DNA from: Anaeramoeba ignava
Taxonomy: Eukaryota; Metamonada; Anaeramoebidae
Reading direction: 5' to 3'
Length of the DNA stretch: 64,000 bases
NCBI GenBank assembly: GCA_028826165.1
Contig: JAPDFW010000033.1
Span: 124,001-188,000 of the forward strand
Numbering within the stretch: position 1 is the first letter of the stretch; the number at the start of each line of letters is the position of its first letter. A model generated the notes under the pieces. The model saw only the letters and a program-made list of their open reading frames with translations, had not been told where the DNA came from and did not search any database. Below are positions 10,455 to 23,700 of this stretch, one piece after another. The position numbers were made by a program, and so were the translations under genes.

Positions 10455-13400
10455 ATGACTTTAAAAAAAGAAGTTAAAGTTTATCATGATCGTTCTATTT
10501 ATGAAGGTTTTTCTTCATTTTTCTTTTCATTTTAATTTTTTATTTTTTATTTTTTCAATTTAATTTTAAAAAAAATAAAATAATAGGTGAAACATTAAAT
10601 GGAATGAGACATGGGTAAATTTGTTTTATTTAACATATTTAATCAATTTAAAGCAAATTCATTTTATAAAGCAAATTCATTTTATAAATTTATAAAGCAA
10701 ATTCATTTAAAGCTATTTTATAAATTAAAATTAAAATTAAAATTAAAATTAAAATTAAAATTAAAATTAAAATTAAAATTAAAATTAAAATTAAAATTAA
10801 AATTAAAATTAAAATTAAAAATTAAAATTAAAATTAAAATTAAAATTAAAATTAAAATTAAAATTAAAATTAAAATTAAAATTAAAATTAAAATTAAAAT
10901 TAAATTAAAATTAAAATTAAAATTAAAATCAAAATTAAAATTTAAATTAAAATTAAAATTAAAATTAAAATTAAAATTAAAATTAAAATTAAAATTAAAA
11001 TTAAAATTAAAATTAAAATTAAAATTAAAATTAAAATTAAAATTAAAATTAAAAATTAAAATTAAAATTAAAATTAAAATTAAAATTAAAATTAAAATTA
11101 AAAAATTAAAATTAAAATTAAAATTAAAAATTAAAAATTAAAATTAAAATTAAAATTTAAAATTAAAATTAAAAATTAAAATTAAAATTAAAAATTAAAA
11201 ATTAAAATTAAAATTAAAATCCATTTATAAATTAAAATCAAAATCAAAATTAAAATTAAAATTAAAATTAAAATTAAAATTAAAATTAAAATTAAAATTA
11301 AAATTAAAATTAAAATTAAAATTAAAATTAAAATTAAAATTAAAATTAAAATTAAAATTAAAATTAAAATTATAATTATAATTAAAATTAAAATTAAAAT
11401 TAAAATCAAAATCAAAATTAATATTAAAATTAAATTTAAAATTTAAATCAAAATCAAAATCAAAATCAAAATTAAAATTAAATTTAAAATTAAAATTAAA
11501 ATTAAAATTAAAATTAAAATTAAAATCAAAATTAATATTAAAATTAAAATTAAAAAAATGAATTAGTTATGGTGTTTATAGATATCATAGTGGAGAAAGA
11601 TATGAAGGTCATTGGTTTCTTGATAAAAAACATGGAAGAGGAAAATATTTTTATACATCAGGAGGAATTTATGATGGAGAATGGGATTTTGGAAGAAAAA
11701 CAGGAAAAGGTTCTTTCAAATTCCCAAGTGGTGATTTATATGATGGAACTTGGAAAAGTGATAAAAGAGATGAGTACTAATTATCTTTTTTAAATTTAAT
11801 TCAAAAAAATTTAATTCAAAAAAATTTAATTCAAAAAAATTTAATTCAAAAAAATTTAATTCAAAAAAATTTAATTCAAAAAAATTTAATTCAAAAAAAT
11901 TTAATTCAAAAAAATTTAAAATGAAATTCTTTTAAAGTTTCGGAATATATAATTATAGTATTGGGTAAGTTTAAAAAATTAAAAAAATTTTTTAATTGAA
12001 AAATTTTAATTCAAAATTTTTTTTCCGATTTTTATATTTTTATATTTTTATACTTTTTTATATCATTAAAAGTGATCGATATGAAGGTTATTGGTATGAG
12101 GATCAAAAACATGGAAAAGGTTATTATATGTTCTCTTCTAAATCTGAATATATTGGTGAATGGGTATTTGGAACAAAAGAAGTAAATAAAAACAAAATAA
12201 AAAAATAAAATATTTTTATATAAATTTGGAAAGTTAATTTTTTAATAATATTTTTTTTAAATAAGGGATTTGGAAGATTTAATTTTAATACTGGAGATAT
12301 TTATGAAGGAAGATGGAAAAATGAAAAAAGAGACGGGTAAATTCAATTAAAAATTAAAATCAAAATAATTTAAAAAATTAAAATTAAAAAATTCTTTAAA
12401 ATTCTTTAAAGATTTGGTGTTTATCATTATGGAAGGTAAATTTTATCATTTAATTATAATGTTTTTTTTCTCTGAATTATTAATTAAACTTTTTTATTGA
12501 AACAGAGATCTTGATCGTTATGAAGGAATGTGGAGAGATGATGCAAAACATGGAAAGTAATAAAAAAATTCAATTAAAAAAATTCAATTAAAAAAATTCA
12601 ATTAAAAAAATTCAATTAAAAAAATTCAATTAAAAAAATTCAATTAAAAAAATTCAATTAAAAAAATTCAATTAAAAAAATTCAAAAAAATTAAAACAAA
12701 AAGAGGATTTTATTTATATAAAAATGGAGATTGGTATTATGGTTATTGGAATAAAGGAAAAAAACAAGGAATGTATGATAATTTTGATAAGAATTTTTAT
12801 TTAAAATTAGAAAGAATTTTTTTTATAATTAAAAATTGATAAATAATTGCTTATATCAATTTAAAAGGGGTATTTTTCATTATGCAGATAATGGAAGTGA
12901 ATATATTGGTTTTTGGGATGATAATTATCGTCATGGATTTGGTATTAATTATTTTGGAAATGGAGATGTTTATAGAGGATATTGGAGAAAAGATAGAAAA
13001 GATGGAGAAGGAGATTATTTTTATTCTAATGGGTAGAAATTCTTTAAACAATTTATTTTAAAATCGGATAAAAATTTATTTATTAATTTATTTATTATTT
13101 TATTAAATTATTTATTAATTAATTTTAAAATCGGATAAAAATTTATTTATTAATTTCAAAATCGGATAAAAATTTATTTATTAATTAATTTCAAAATCGG
13201 ATAAAAATTTATTTATTAATTTATTTCAAAATTTATTTATTAATTTATTTAATAATTTATTTAATAATTTATTTATTAATTTATTTATTAATTTATTTAA
13301 TAATTTATTTATTAATTTATTTCAAAATTTATTTAATAATTTATTTATTAATTTATTTCAAAATCGGATAAAAATTTATTTAATAATTTATTTAATAATT

Positions 13401-14848
13401 TATTTATTAATTTATTTATTAATTTAATTATTAATTTATTTATTAATTTATTTATTAATTTATTTATTAATTTATTTCAAAATCGGATAAAAATTTATTT
13501 ATTAATTTAATTATTAATTTATTTAAAAATTTATTTAATAATTTATTTAAAAATTTATTTATTAATTTATTTCAAAATCGGATAAAAATTTATTTAATAA
13601 TTTATTTATTATTAATTTATTAATTTATTTAAAAATTTATTTATTAATTTATTAATTTATTTATTAATTTATTTATTAATTTATTTATTAATTTATTTAA
13701 AAATTTATTTAATAATTTATTTAAAAATTTATTTAATAATTTATTTAAAAATTTATTTATTAATTTATTTCAAAATCGGATAAAAATTTATTTATTAATT
13801 TATTAAAAAAAAAAAAAGAGATCGATATCAAGGAGGTTGGAGAGAAGATCAAAAATCTGGATTTGGATATTACTTCTATCTAAACGGAGATATTTTCGAA
13901 TCATTCTGGTATTCCGGATTAAAACACGATCCTGAAGCTAAATTCTATCCTGGAAACGACACAAGCAAAGTAATCATAGAAAGTTATTCAGATGGAGTAC
14001 AAAAAGAAATCAAAGAAACTCGATCAGCAACAAAAAGACCTAGTTTTATTCCTAGATTTGAAATGGAAGAATCAGACTTAAAAAAATTTCTTGATCATCG
14101 CGAATCAAGAAATGAAAGACCTGAAGCAGTTATTCCAAGTAATTTCGCTAACAAATGCGAGATGGTGATCCGTTCTTGCTTGTTTTCCAAGCAGGACTAT
14201 AAGTCTTTAATTACAGAAAATACAAGAGCAATTAGTCAAATGGAACATAATGCAGCAAAACATTTTTCAGACTTGAATTTTTGGGAATGGTCAAAAGAAC
14301 AAGTTTCTGATTGGCTTGATTTACTCGAAATTGTTTCAATCAAACCGCTGTTTTTACAGCACTGTATTGATGGATATTGTCTCCAATTTTTAACTGAGTC
14401 TGATCTCAAAGAAATGGAAATTTATGATCTTGATTTGATCCAAAAAATTTTAAAAGAAACTCAAAATTTAAAAGAAAATGAAAGTTTACCTAAAAATTTT
14501 CAAAATTCCCATTTGGGTCAAAAGGATAATTCAAATTTAACTTCAGATATCAATTCAAATCATGTTGAAAATGACTTGCGTTCAATTCCTGATTCATTTA
14601 AAAAAAGATTAGAAGAAAAAAATATCAATATTCCTCAAGAATATATTTGTCCTCTTTCAAAGGAATTAATGCAAGATCCAGTTATTTTGAGTGATGGTTA
14701 TACTTATGAAAGAAAAGCTATTGAAGAATGGATTACAAAAAGTAATTATTCTCCTGTTGATGGTTCTCTTCTTTCTGATATCAAATTAAAACCAAATACT
14801 GCTTTAAAGGAACTTATTGAAATTTTTAAAGACAATGTTATGCTTTAA
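10455..14848 (+). CDS. MORN-repeat, SAM and U-box protein (probable E3 ubiquitin ligase)
   Basis: Eleven exons (10455-10506, 10587-10614, 11567-11773, 11938-11964, 12073-12181, 12266-12336, 12412-12435, 12506-12556, 12704-12772, 12868-13032, 13819-14848) sum to 611 codons, with every junction in phase. Residues about 10-290 hold some ten MORN repeats of the YEGxWxxxxxHGxGxY type, a motif linked to membrane or cytoskeletal targeting. A SAM domain follows at about 425-481 (WSKEQVSDWLDLLEI ... LTESDLKEMEI). A U-box follows at about 541-608 (YICPLSKELMQDPVILSDGY, then YERKAIEEWI and SPVDG). U-boxes recruit E2 enzymes, so this is probably a ubiquitin ligase. The SAM-U-box tail resembles that of WDSUB1, but MORN repeats replace its WD40 propeller. 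Many exons each encode about one MORN unit and end in a split glycine codon, which suggests growth by exon duplication. Confidence 0.88.
10615..11566 (+). repeat. (AAAATT)n intron, 952 nt
   Basis: Second intron of the MORN-SAM-U-box gene, starting GTAAATTTG. Apart from the first 110 bp it is nearly pure AAAATT with AAAATC interruptions towards its 3' end. It creates a spurious + strand frame of (KL)n and (KI)n. Confidence 0.85.
11774..11937 (+). repeat. intron with 15-bp TTTAATTCAAAAAAA repeat, about 8 copies
   Basis: Third intron of the MORN gene. TTTAATTCAAAAAAA is repeated perfectly about eight times at 11797-11917, then gives way to a unique acceptor region ending TTTTAAAG. Confidence 0.85.
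12557..12703 (+). repeat. intron with 14-bp AAAAAAATTCAATT repeat, about 9 copies
   Basis: Eighth intron of the MORN gene, 147 nt, donor GTAATA and acceptor CAAAAAG. The body is a perfect 14-bp repeat, different in unit from every other intron of the same gene. Confidence 0.85.
13033..13818 (+). repeat. intron of TTTATTAATTTA units with eight AAAATCGGATAAAAA insertions
   Basis: Tenth intron of the MORN gene, 786 nt, donor GTAGAA, acceptor poly-A then AG. A TTTATTAAT/TTTAATAAT array is interrupted by AAAATCGGATAAAAA near 13060, 13127, 13158, 13193, 13360, 13479, 13574 and 13772, all on the coding strand. Confidence 0.85.
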
Positions 14849-14927
14849 AAAAAAAAATTAAATCAAATTCAAAAACTAAATCAAAATCAAAATCAAAATC
14901 AAAATAAAAATAAAAAAACTTTATTTT

Positions 14928-17900
14928 TTATTTTTTTGCAAAATTTAAATCTAAATTTGAATCAGAATTTAAATCAGAATTTAAATCATAATTTAAATTT
15001 GAATTTAAATCAGAATTTGTTTTAGAATTTGTTTTTGAATTTAAATTAGAATTTGTTTTTGAATTTGTTTTTGAATTTAAATTAGAATTTGTTTTTGAAT
15101 TTAAATTTGTTTTTGAATTTGTTTTTGAATTTGTTTTTAAATTTGTTTTTGAATTTGTTTTTGAATTTAAATTTAAATCAGAATTTGAATCAGAATTTGA
15201 ATCAGAATTTAAATTAGAATTTGATTTTAAATTAAATTCTAAATTTAAATTTGAATCAGAATTTAAATCAGAATTTAAATCAGAATTTAAATTGGAATTT
15301 GATTTTGAATTTAAATTGGAATTTAAATTGGAATTTGATTTTGAATTTAAATTGGAATTTAAATTGGAATTTGATTTTGAATTTGGTTTTGAATTGAATT
15401 TTAAATTGGGAATATCAATTAATTTTGTAGTTTCATTTCCTTTTGAACCAGCATTTTTCCAAATAAACTTAGCACAATCAACAAAACCAAATTGATAAAG
15501 ATAAGTACCATAAACATAATGAATAGATTCAATAATTTCATTAATTTTAGGTGAAATTTTGGAATTTTTTGAAAATATTTTAAGTTTTGAAAAATTGGGT
15601 AAATTAAGTTGTTTAGCGCCTTTAAAAAGAATAAGAGGAAAATCATGAATATGAAGTTCAATCAAAAGAGAAAAAACAGTGTAAAAATCGCCAATTAAAA
15701 GAGAAACATAAAGTGCCTTTTCTTTTTGATTTGATTCAATCAAATGCCTTGAATAGCGTTTCCATAAGGAGTAACTTTTTTCAAGACTACAATTTAATTT
15801 TACAATTTTAATCGATTCTTCCCAATAGTTAAATAATTGCAAATATTTTGCTGCCTCAAAATAAAGACCGATTGAGCAAAGAAGTTGCGAAGCTTCAAAT
15901 ACTTTTCCTGAGTTAATTAAATGAATACTAATTAATTTAATTGTTGAATCTAATTTTTCTCTTGATATTGATGATGCAATAGAAACTGCAAGAAGAAAAT
16001 CTCGATACGAAATGTTTTCATTTGAATCGTTTGTGTTTGTTACTTGAAGAATCGATTCAAGTGCCTTTTCTCGTTCATTTAGAACAAGAAGATCATTTAT
16101 AATTGGGTTTTCTATTTTTCTATTTTGTTTTTTAGGTGATCGATTTGAATTATTTTCTTCTTCTTTTTTGACTGAATTTTTATTTTCTTCATTTTCAATT
16201 TCGTGTGTTTGAATAATAAGTTTTTCAGTTAAATTTTTTCTAAATAAACCAATTTTATCAAGGAATGGATTTTGTAAATCTTGTTCTCCAATAATTTTTA
16301 TTTTATATTTACTATTTTCTAATTCATTTTCATTTTCATTTTCTATTTCATTTTCATTTTCTATTTCATTTTCATTTTCATTTTCTATTTTATTTTCATT
16401 TTCATTTTCATTTTCTATTTGATTTTCATTTTCATTTTCTATTTGGTTTTCTGTTGCTTTAAATTGCTTTAAATGAACCCAAACAAAACTCCAAAATTTT
16501 GATTCTTCATAATCTCCATAAAATTTTGCAATTTTTCTTGAACGTTTGATAATAGAATTTGTTGTTCTAAGTTTTTGAAGAAAAACAGGATCCATTTTAG
16601 AAATAAAAAAATCCAATTCATGATTCACTTTGATTGGAACATTTTCAACTAAAAAAAAATCATTTTGTTTTTGAACTCCATATCTTAAAATTGTTTTTAA
16701 TTGTAATGCATTATTCAAAGATAGAAAATATGGAGTAATCAAATAATCATGTAAAGATTGAATAAAAAATGGTATTTTTAAATCAGTTGAATCAATCCTA
16801 GTAATTTTAATAGAACCATCATTACAAACTAAATATATAAATAAAAATATTTATAATTAAAAATTTAAATTTGTTCTTCTTTTTTTTTTTTCTTCTACAA
16901 ACTTAAAATTAAAGTAGATTCAGAAATACAATCAAAATCTACATAATTATTTAATTTTCCAACTGATATTCTTTGGTCAATTTGTTTAGATAATTCTAAA
17001 TCATAAATATTTATCCCTCCATTATTTAAAAGACAAACTAAAAGAGAACTTTTAAACCCACAAAAACTCATTTTTAAAATTTTTTTAGAAACTGAAATTG
17101 AATTGATTTTTTTCTGCTTTTCCCATTCAATATAATTAATTGCAGATTTATTTGAAAATGCAAGGAATCTATTAAATAATATATATTTTAAGAAATGAAA
17201 AAAGATTTTGATTTTGATTTTGATTTAAATCAAACCTTGAATTATTTGTTGAAAAATAAAAAGAATTTAATTGAAGCGTAAAAGATAAATCATTTTCAAA
17301 TTTCCATAAAGATTCATCATCTATTGAATATTTTTGACCTATATCTAATAAAAATAAAAATTATGAATATATAAATATAAAATTTTTTTTAAATAATTTC
17401 TAATCAAATACTTGAAGAATTTTTCCACAATAAAAAACTATTTGAATTTTCATTAAAAGAACTTGGAAACCATGAAAATAAACAAGAATTAACTTGTTCA
17501 AATGGAATAATTTTTTCTTGTGATAAATCCCAAAGTTCAATAAATCTATTAAAAATAAAAATTAAAATTCAAATTAAAATTCATTTGAAAATAATTTCAA
17601 ACTGTGTTGAAAAAGCAATAGCTAAATATTGAGATGATGGAGATATATAAATATCCTCTATCATATCAGAATCCCGACGATCTTTTCTGAATTGTTTTGA
17701 TTGTCCATTAAAAATATCAACAAAATTGATTCGATTTGAATATTCATGATACATTCTAAATAAATTTATTTTTTCAAATGATAATTTTTTTTTGTATTTT
17801 ATAAAAAAAAAAAAAAGATATAAAATCACACAAACTTTGAAAAACTGTATATAAGAACAACTCTTGAATTCATCCAAAATATTTTGCGAATAGGATCTAC

Positions 17901-19757
17901 AGTAATTCGAAATTTTGATAAAATTTCACCTGAAGTATAATTTAAAATCTAAATTGGAAAGAAGAATAGAAAACATTTTTTTTTAAAAATGATATTTTGG
18001 AAATTTTTATAATAATATCAATATCAATATAAAATATATACTTGAATAAATCCTGAATAATTTCCTAAACAAACAAGAGGTTCTGTTCCAAATTTTGAAA
18101 CAGAAATTGAACAAGGTTTTTCGAAAATATTTTCTTGCATTCCAACAAGAGATATTTTTGATTCTTTTTTTAAGAAACCAAATTTAAATTTCCAACTTCA
18201 AAAAAAAAAGAGAAATATATAATTATAAATATATAATTATAAATATATAAATTTGAGAATAAATACATCATTCCATCTGTTGATAATAAAATCAAGTGAT
18301 TTGGAGACAAAATTGAGTTGACTAAACATGAAAATTTAGTTTTCCATCTCAAAGATTTTGTTGATTTAAGTAATTCATCAATTTGGATTAATTTCAGAGT
18401 AGTTTGATTATTATTTATTTCAGGTTTCCATGATGATAAACTACCATCACTATGCAAACAAATAAAAATTTCTTGACTAAATGTTGGGAAAATTAAATCA
18501 ACGAACCCACTTCTATAGGGTTCTAATTCTACACATGATATCCTTTTTTTCCTTTTATAATTTATCATAAGTATTTCCTTTTCATAAAGAATAAATACAA
18601 TATCATCTTGATTTGGTGAGAATATCATTTTGGGGAATTTCTGCTCAAAATATTCATTTTGAATCAAGAAAACACCTCCAAATTTTGAAAAATATTCTTC
18701 ATTTGTAGATTTTGAATCATTTATAAAATTGGATTTTTTTATTTTAGGTTTTTTTATTTTGGATTTTCTTTTGACTTTTTGTGAATGTGATAAATTTTCA
18801 TTAAAAACATTTGATTTTCTTTTTGTAAAAGTATATTTTGTCTTTATAAAAGGAATTGATGGATTTTTTGAGTTTTCTGCAAAAGATTAAAATTCAAATT
18901 AAAATTCAAATTAAAATTCAAATTCAAATTAAAAAATATAAATATAAAAATATACCTTGAATTAATAATATTTTGTTTTGAGTTGAAAAGAAAATGTGAT
19001 TAAATCTTATATAAATATATTCAACAGAATTTTCAAATTGAAAAAGCCATTTAAGTTGAGGTTTTTTTTGAGATTCAACAATATCAGTTTCTTAAAAAAT
19101 TTTTTCAATTAAAATTTTCAATTAAATTTTTCAATTTAAATTTTTTCAATTTATTTAAATACCTTCTAAATTCCATAAAGAAATTGTAGAAGAAGAATCA
19201 AGTATTACAATTCTAAGAGGATATTTTGAATACCATTCAATTTGTTGAATTTTATATTTAGATTTTTCTTTATTTTGGTGACTAAAATTAAATAAGATCT
19301 AAAAATAAAAAAAATTTTTTTTTCAATTTTTTAATTTAAATAATTAAAAATATAAATAATAAATTTACTTCATTATTGAAAACTTGCCAAATAATAATAG
19401 TACCAGATAAATCACCACTTGCTAATAAAAACTTATAAGTATCATTTGGATGAGAAGGAAATGGCATTGGAAGCCTATTGAAAGTATAAGTATTTAATGA
19501 GAAAAAATTAATAAATTGAGGAAAATTTTTCAAAATGAATTTTTCGAATTAAAAAAATAAACATGAAAATTAAAAACAAACCATTTTGTTATTGTTACAA
19601 TATCTTGGTGTCCAATAAGTGTGTGAATTTGATTGAGTTGTTTTGGGTCTGAGATTATAACATTTCTATGAACACCAAAAGATATAAGATTTTGAATTCC
19701 CCAATCAAGAGAATTTTGATTTTGAATATGTAATCCACCATATAAAACTTTCAACAT
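14928..19757 (-). CDS. WDR11: WDR11 homologue (trans-Golgi tethering complex subunit)
   Basis: Twelve exons (19757-19582, 19474-19369, 19298-19163, 19090-18956, 18876-18267, 18195-18042, 17948-17836, 17755-17603, 17545-17412, 17344-17236, 17168-16903, 16828-14928) join to 1331 codons without a break; human WDR11 has 1224 aa. The N-terminus has the WDR11 signature DWGIQNLISFGVH. WD40 blades follow, including SGTIIIWQ, DGMMIWKFK and FIELWDLS. The C-terminal helical solenoid contains STIKLISIHLINSGKVFEA followed by QLLCSIGLYFEAAKYLQLF, a near-colinear match to the STIKLVATNMIANGKLAEG region of human WDR11. WDR11 acts with FAM91A1 in capturing endosome-to-Golgi vesicles. Two asparagine-rich tracts are inserted: acidic NENENQIE near residues 800-850 and an NSKTNSNL tail at the C-end. 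The first ATG with homology (19757) was chosen over one 84 bp upstream, which reads through poly-T. Confidence 0.9.
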
Positions 19758-19857
19758 AAAAAAAAAAATGAAAAAAAATGAAAAATGAAAAATGAAAAAT
19801 GAAAAATGAAAAAATTTTTTTATTCCACTTTTTTTTTCCAATTAAATTTATAATAAA

Positions 19858-20710
19858 TTTATAAATAATTTTATAATTAATTTAATAAATAATTTTATAA
19901 ATAATTTTATAAATAATTTTATAAATAATTTTATAAATAATTTTATAAATAATTTAATAAATAATTTTATAAATAATTTTATAAATAATTTTATAAATAA
20001 TTTTATAAATAATTTTATAAATAATTTTATAAATAATTTTATAAATAATTTTATAAATAAATTTTATAAATATTTTTATAAATAATTTTATAAATAAATT
20101 AATAAATAATTTTTATAAATAATTTTATAAATAATTTTATAAATAATTTTGTATTTAAATTTATAAATAATTTTATAAATAATTTTAATAAATAATTTAA
20201 TAAATAAATTTATAATAAATTTTATAAATAAATTTTATAATTAATTTAATAAATAATTTTATAAATAATTTTATAAATAATTTTATAAATAATTTTTATA
20301 AATAATTTTATAAATAATTTAATAAATAATTTTATAAATAATTTTATATATAATTTTATAAATAATTTTATAAATAATTTTATAAATAATTTTATAAATA
20401 ATTTTATAAATAATTTTATAAATAATTTTATAAATAATTTTATAAATAATTTTATAATTAAATTTATAAATAATTTTAAATTAATAAATAATTTTATAAA
20501 TAATTTTATAAATAATTTTATAAATAATTTTATAAATAATTTTATAAATAATTTTATAAATAATTTTATAAATAATTTTATAAATAAATTTATAAATAAT
20601 TTTATAAATAATTTTATAAATAATTTTATAAATAATTTTAATAAATAATTTTATAAATAATTTTATAATTAATTTTAATAAATAATTTTATATTTAAATT
20701 TTATAATTAA
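19858..20710. repeat. 12-bp satellite AAATAATTTTAT, intergenic
   Basis: About 850 bp of tandem AAATAATTTTAT (roughly 70 copies, with occasional insertions and AAATAATTTAAT variants) fills the 1-kb gap between the WDR11 start and the stop of the next gene. No open frame or splice-framed exon is seen. It is the only long simple-repeat array here that is clearly outside a mapped intron, although it could lie in an unmapped 5'-UTR intron of WDR11. Confidence 0.85.
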
Positions 20711-20762
20711 TTGGTAAAAGTTTTTTTATTTAATCCGTTCTTCTTTTCAAATAAAAAAATTT

Positions 20763-23700
20763 TCATTTCAATTTTCCAACTTTTTTTGCAAATCTATCAG
20801 AATCATTCATATTTATAAACTGAATATAAATACAATGATTTCCAATCGAAATTCGAAAAATATCATTTCTTTGAGAATGTCGACTAACAAGAGTTCTTTC
20901 TTTTTTAAAAATAGTTGAAACAGTTTGAGAAACAACTTCAATACTTTGTGAAGAAACAAGAAGTTTAATATTTTTATGAACTAAAGAAAAATTAGGATTT
21001 AATAAATTAACTTCAAATTGAAAAATTTCAAGTTTTTTCTCTTCAGGAATCAAAATTGGAGTCAATTGTCTATTATATTCAGGTTTTTGATCATATCCTA
21101 ATGTTCTTATTTTTTGAATTCCTTTTTTGATTTTTTTAGGTGATCCTAAATGTTTTTCTATATTTTTGGGTGATTTGAAAAAAGGTGAATTTGGAATATT
21201 TTGATTTGGTTCAAAAAGTCTTCTTGATGAAAAAAATTGATGAAATGTTTGTAGAAATAATTTTTTTAAATTGTCTGAATTTGCTAAAATATAAAGTTTT
21301 TTTGTTGGATCAAAATCTACTTTGATAAATTTATCTTCTGTTATTGTGCACTTAATTTTAATTATAATTTAAATTATAATTTTAATTTTAATTTTATAAA
21401 TGAATTTTAATTTTAATTTATAAAAACAATACATTTAAATTACTTGACCATGGAGTAGAAAATTGTGGTAAATTTTCTGAAGAAATTGAAAAATTATTTT
21501 GATCCATAATAATTGAGGAAATCCATGTTTTATTTGATATGATTACATCTAATTGAAAATGAGCTTTTTCAAGAAAATATAATCTTTCTGCAATAAATCT
21601 AATTTCACTAGCTAAAAAAATTTTAAATTTTAAATCAAATTTAAATCAAATTTAAATCAAATTTAAATCAAATTTAAACCAAAATTAAATTAAATTAAAT
21701 CAATTTAAATCAATTATTAAATTAAATTTTAAATCAATTTTAATTAAATCAAATTTAAATCAAATTTAAATAAAATTTAAATCAAATTTAAATCAAATTT
21801 AAATCAAATTTAAATCAAATTTAAATCAAATTTAAATCAAATTTAAATCAAATTTAAATCAAATTTAAATCAAATTTAAATCAAATTCAAATCAAATTTA
21901 AATCAAATTTAAATCAAAATTAAATTTAAATCAAATTTAAATCAAATTTAAATCAAATTTAAATCAAATTTAAATCAAATTTAAATCAAATTTAAATCAA
22001 ATTTAAATCAAATTTAAATCAAATTTAAATCAAATTTAAATCAAATTTAAATCAAATTTAAATCAAATCAAATTTAAATCAAATCAAATTTAAATCAAAT
22101 TTAAATCAAATTTAAATCAAATTTAAATCAAATTTAAATCAAATTTAAATCAAATTTAAATTAAATCAAATTTAAATTAAATCAAATTTAAATCAAATTT
22201 AAATCAAATCAAATTTAAATCAAATTTAAATCAAATTTAAATCAAATTTAAATCAAATCAAATTTAAATCAAATCAAATTTAAATCAAAATTAATTCAAA
22301 TTTAAATCAAATTTAAATCAAAATTAATTCAAATTTAAATCAAAATTAAATCAAATTAAAATCAAATTTAAATCAAATTTAAATCAAATCAAATTTAAAT
22401 CAAATCAAATTTAAATCAAAATTAATTCAAATTTAAATCAAAATTAAATCAAATTTAAATCAAATTTAAATCAAAATTAATTCAAATTTAAATCAAATTT
22501 AAATCAAATTTAAATCAAATTTAAATCAAATTTAAATTAAATTTAAATCAAATTTAAATCAAATTTAAATCAAATTTAAATCAAATTTAAATCAAATTTA
22601 AATCAAATTTAAATCAAATTTAAATTAAATCAAATTTAAATCAAATTTAAATCAAATTTAAATCAAATTTAAATCAAATTTAAATCAAATTTAAATCAAA
22701 TCAAATTTAAATCAAATCAAATTTAAATCAAAATTAATTCAAATTTAAATCAAATTTAAATCAAATCAAATTTAAATCAAATCAAATTTAAATCAAAATT
22801 AATTCAAATTTAAATCAAAATTAAATCAAATTAAAATCAAATTTAAATCAAATTTAAATCAAATCAAATTTAAATCAAATCAAATTTAAATCAAAATTAA
22901 TTCAAATTTAAATCAAAATTAAATCAAATTTAAATCAAATTTAAATCAAATTTAAATCAAATTTAAATCAAATTTAAATCAAATTTAAATCAAATTTAAA
23001 TCAAATTTAAATCAAATTTAAATCAAATTTAAATCAAATTTAAATCAAATTTAAATCAAATTTTAAATCAAATTTTAAATCAAATTTAAATCAAATTTAA
23101 ATCAAATTTAAATCAAATTTAAATCAAATTTAAATCAAATTTAAATCAAATTTAAATCAAATTTTTAAATCAAATTTAAATCAAATTTTAAATCAAATTT
23201 TTAAATCAAATTTAAATCAAATCAAATTTAAATCAAATTTAAATCAAATTTAAATCAAATTCAAATCAAATTTAAATCAAATTTAAATCAAAATTAAATT
23301 TAAATCAAATTTAAATCAAATCAAATTTAAATCAAATTTAAATAAAATTTAAATCAAATTTAAATCAAATTTAAATCAAATTTAAATCAAATTTAAATCA
23401 AATTTAAATCAAATTTAAATCAAATTTAAATCAAAATTAAATCAAATTTTAAATCAAATTTAAATCAAAATTAAATCAAATTTAAATCAAATTTAAATTT
23501 AAATCAAAATTAAATCAAAATTAAATCAAAATTAAATCAAATTTAAATCAAATTTAAATCAAATTTAAATCAAATTTAAATCAAAATTAAATCAAATTTA
23601 AATCAAATTTAAATCAAATTTAAATCAAATTTAAATCAAATCAAATTTAAATCAAATCAAATTTAAATCAAATTTAAATCAAAATTAATTCAAATTTAAA

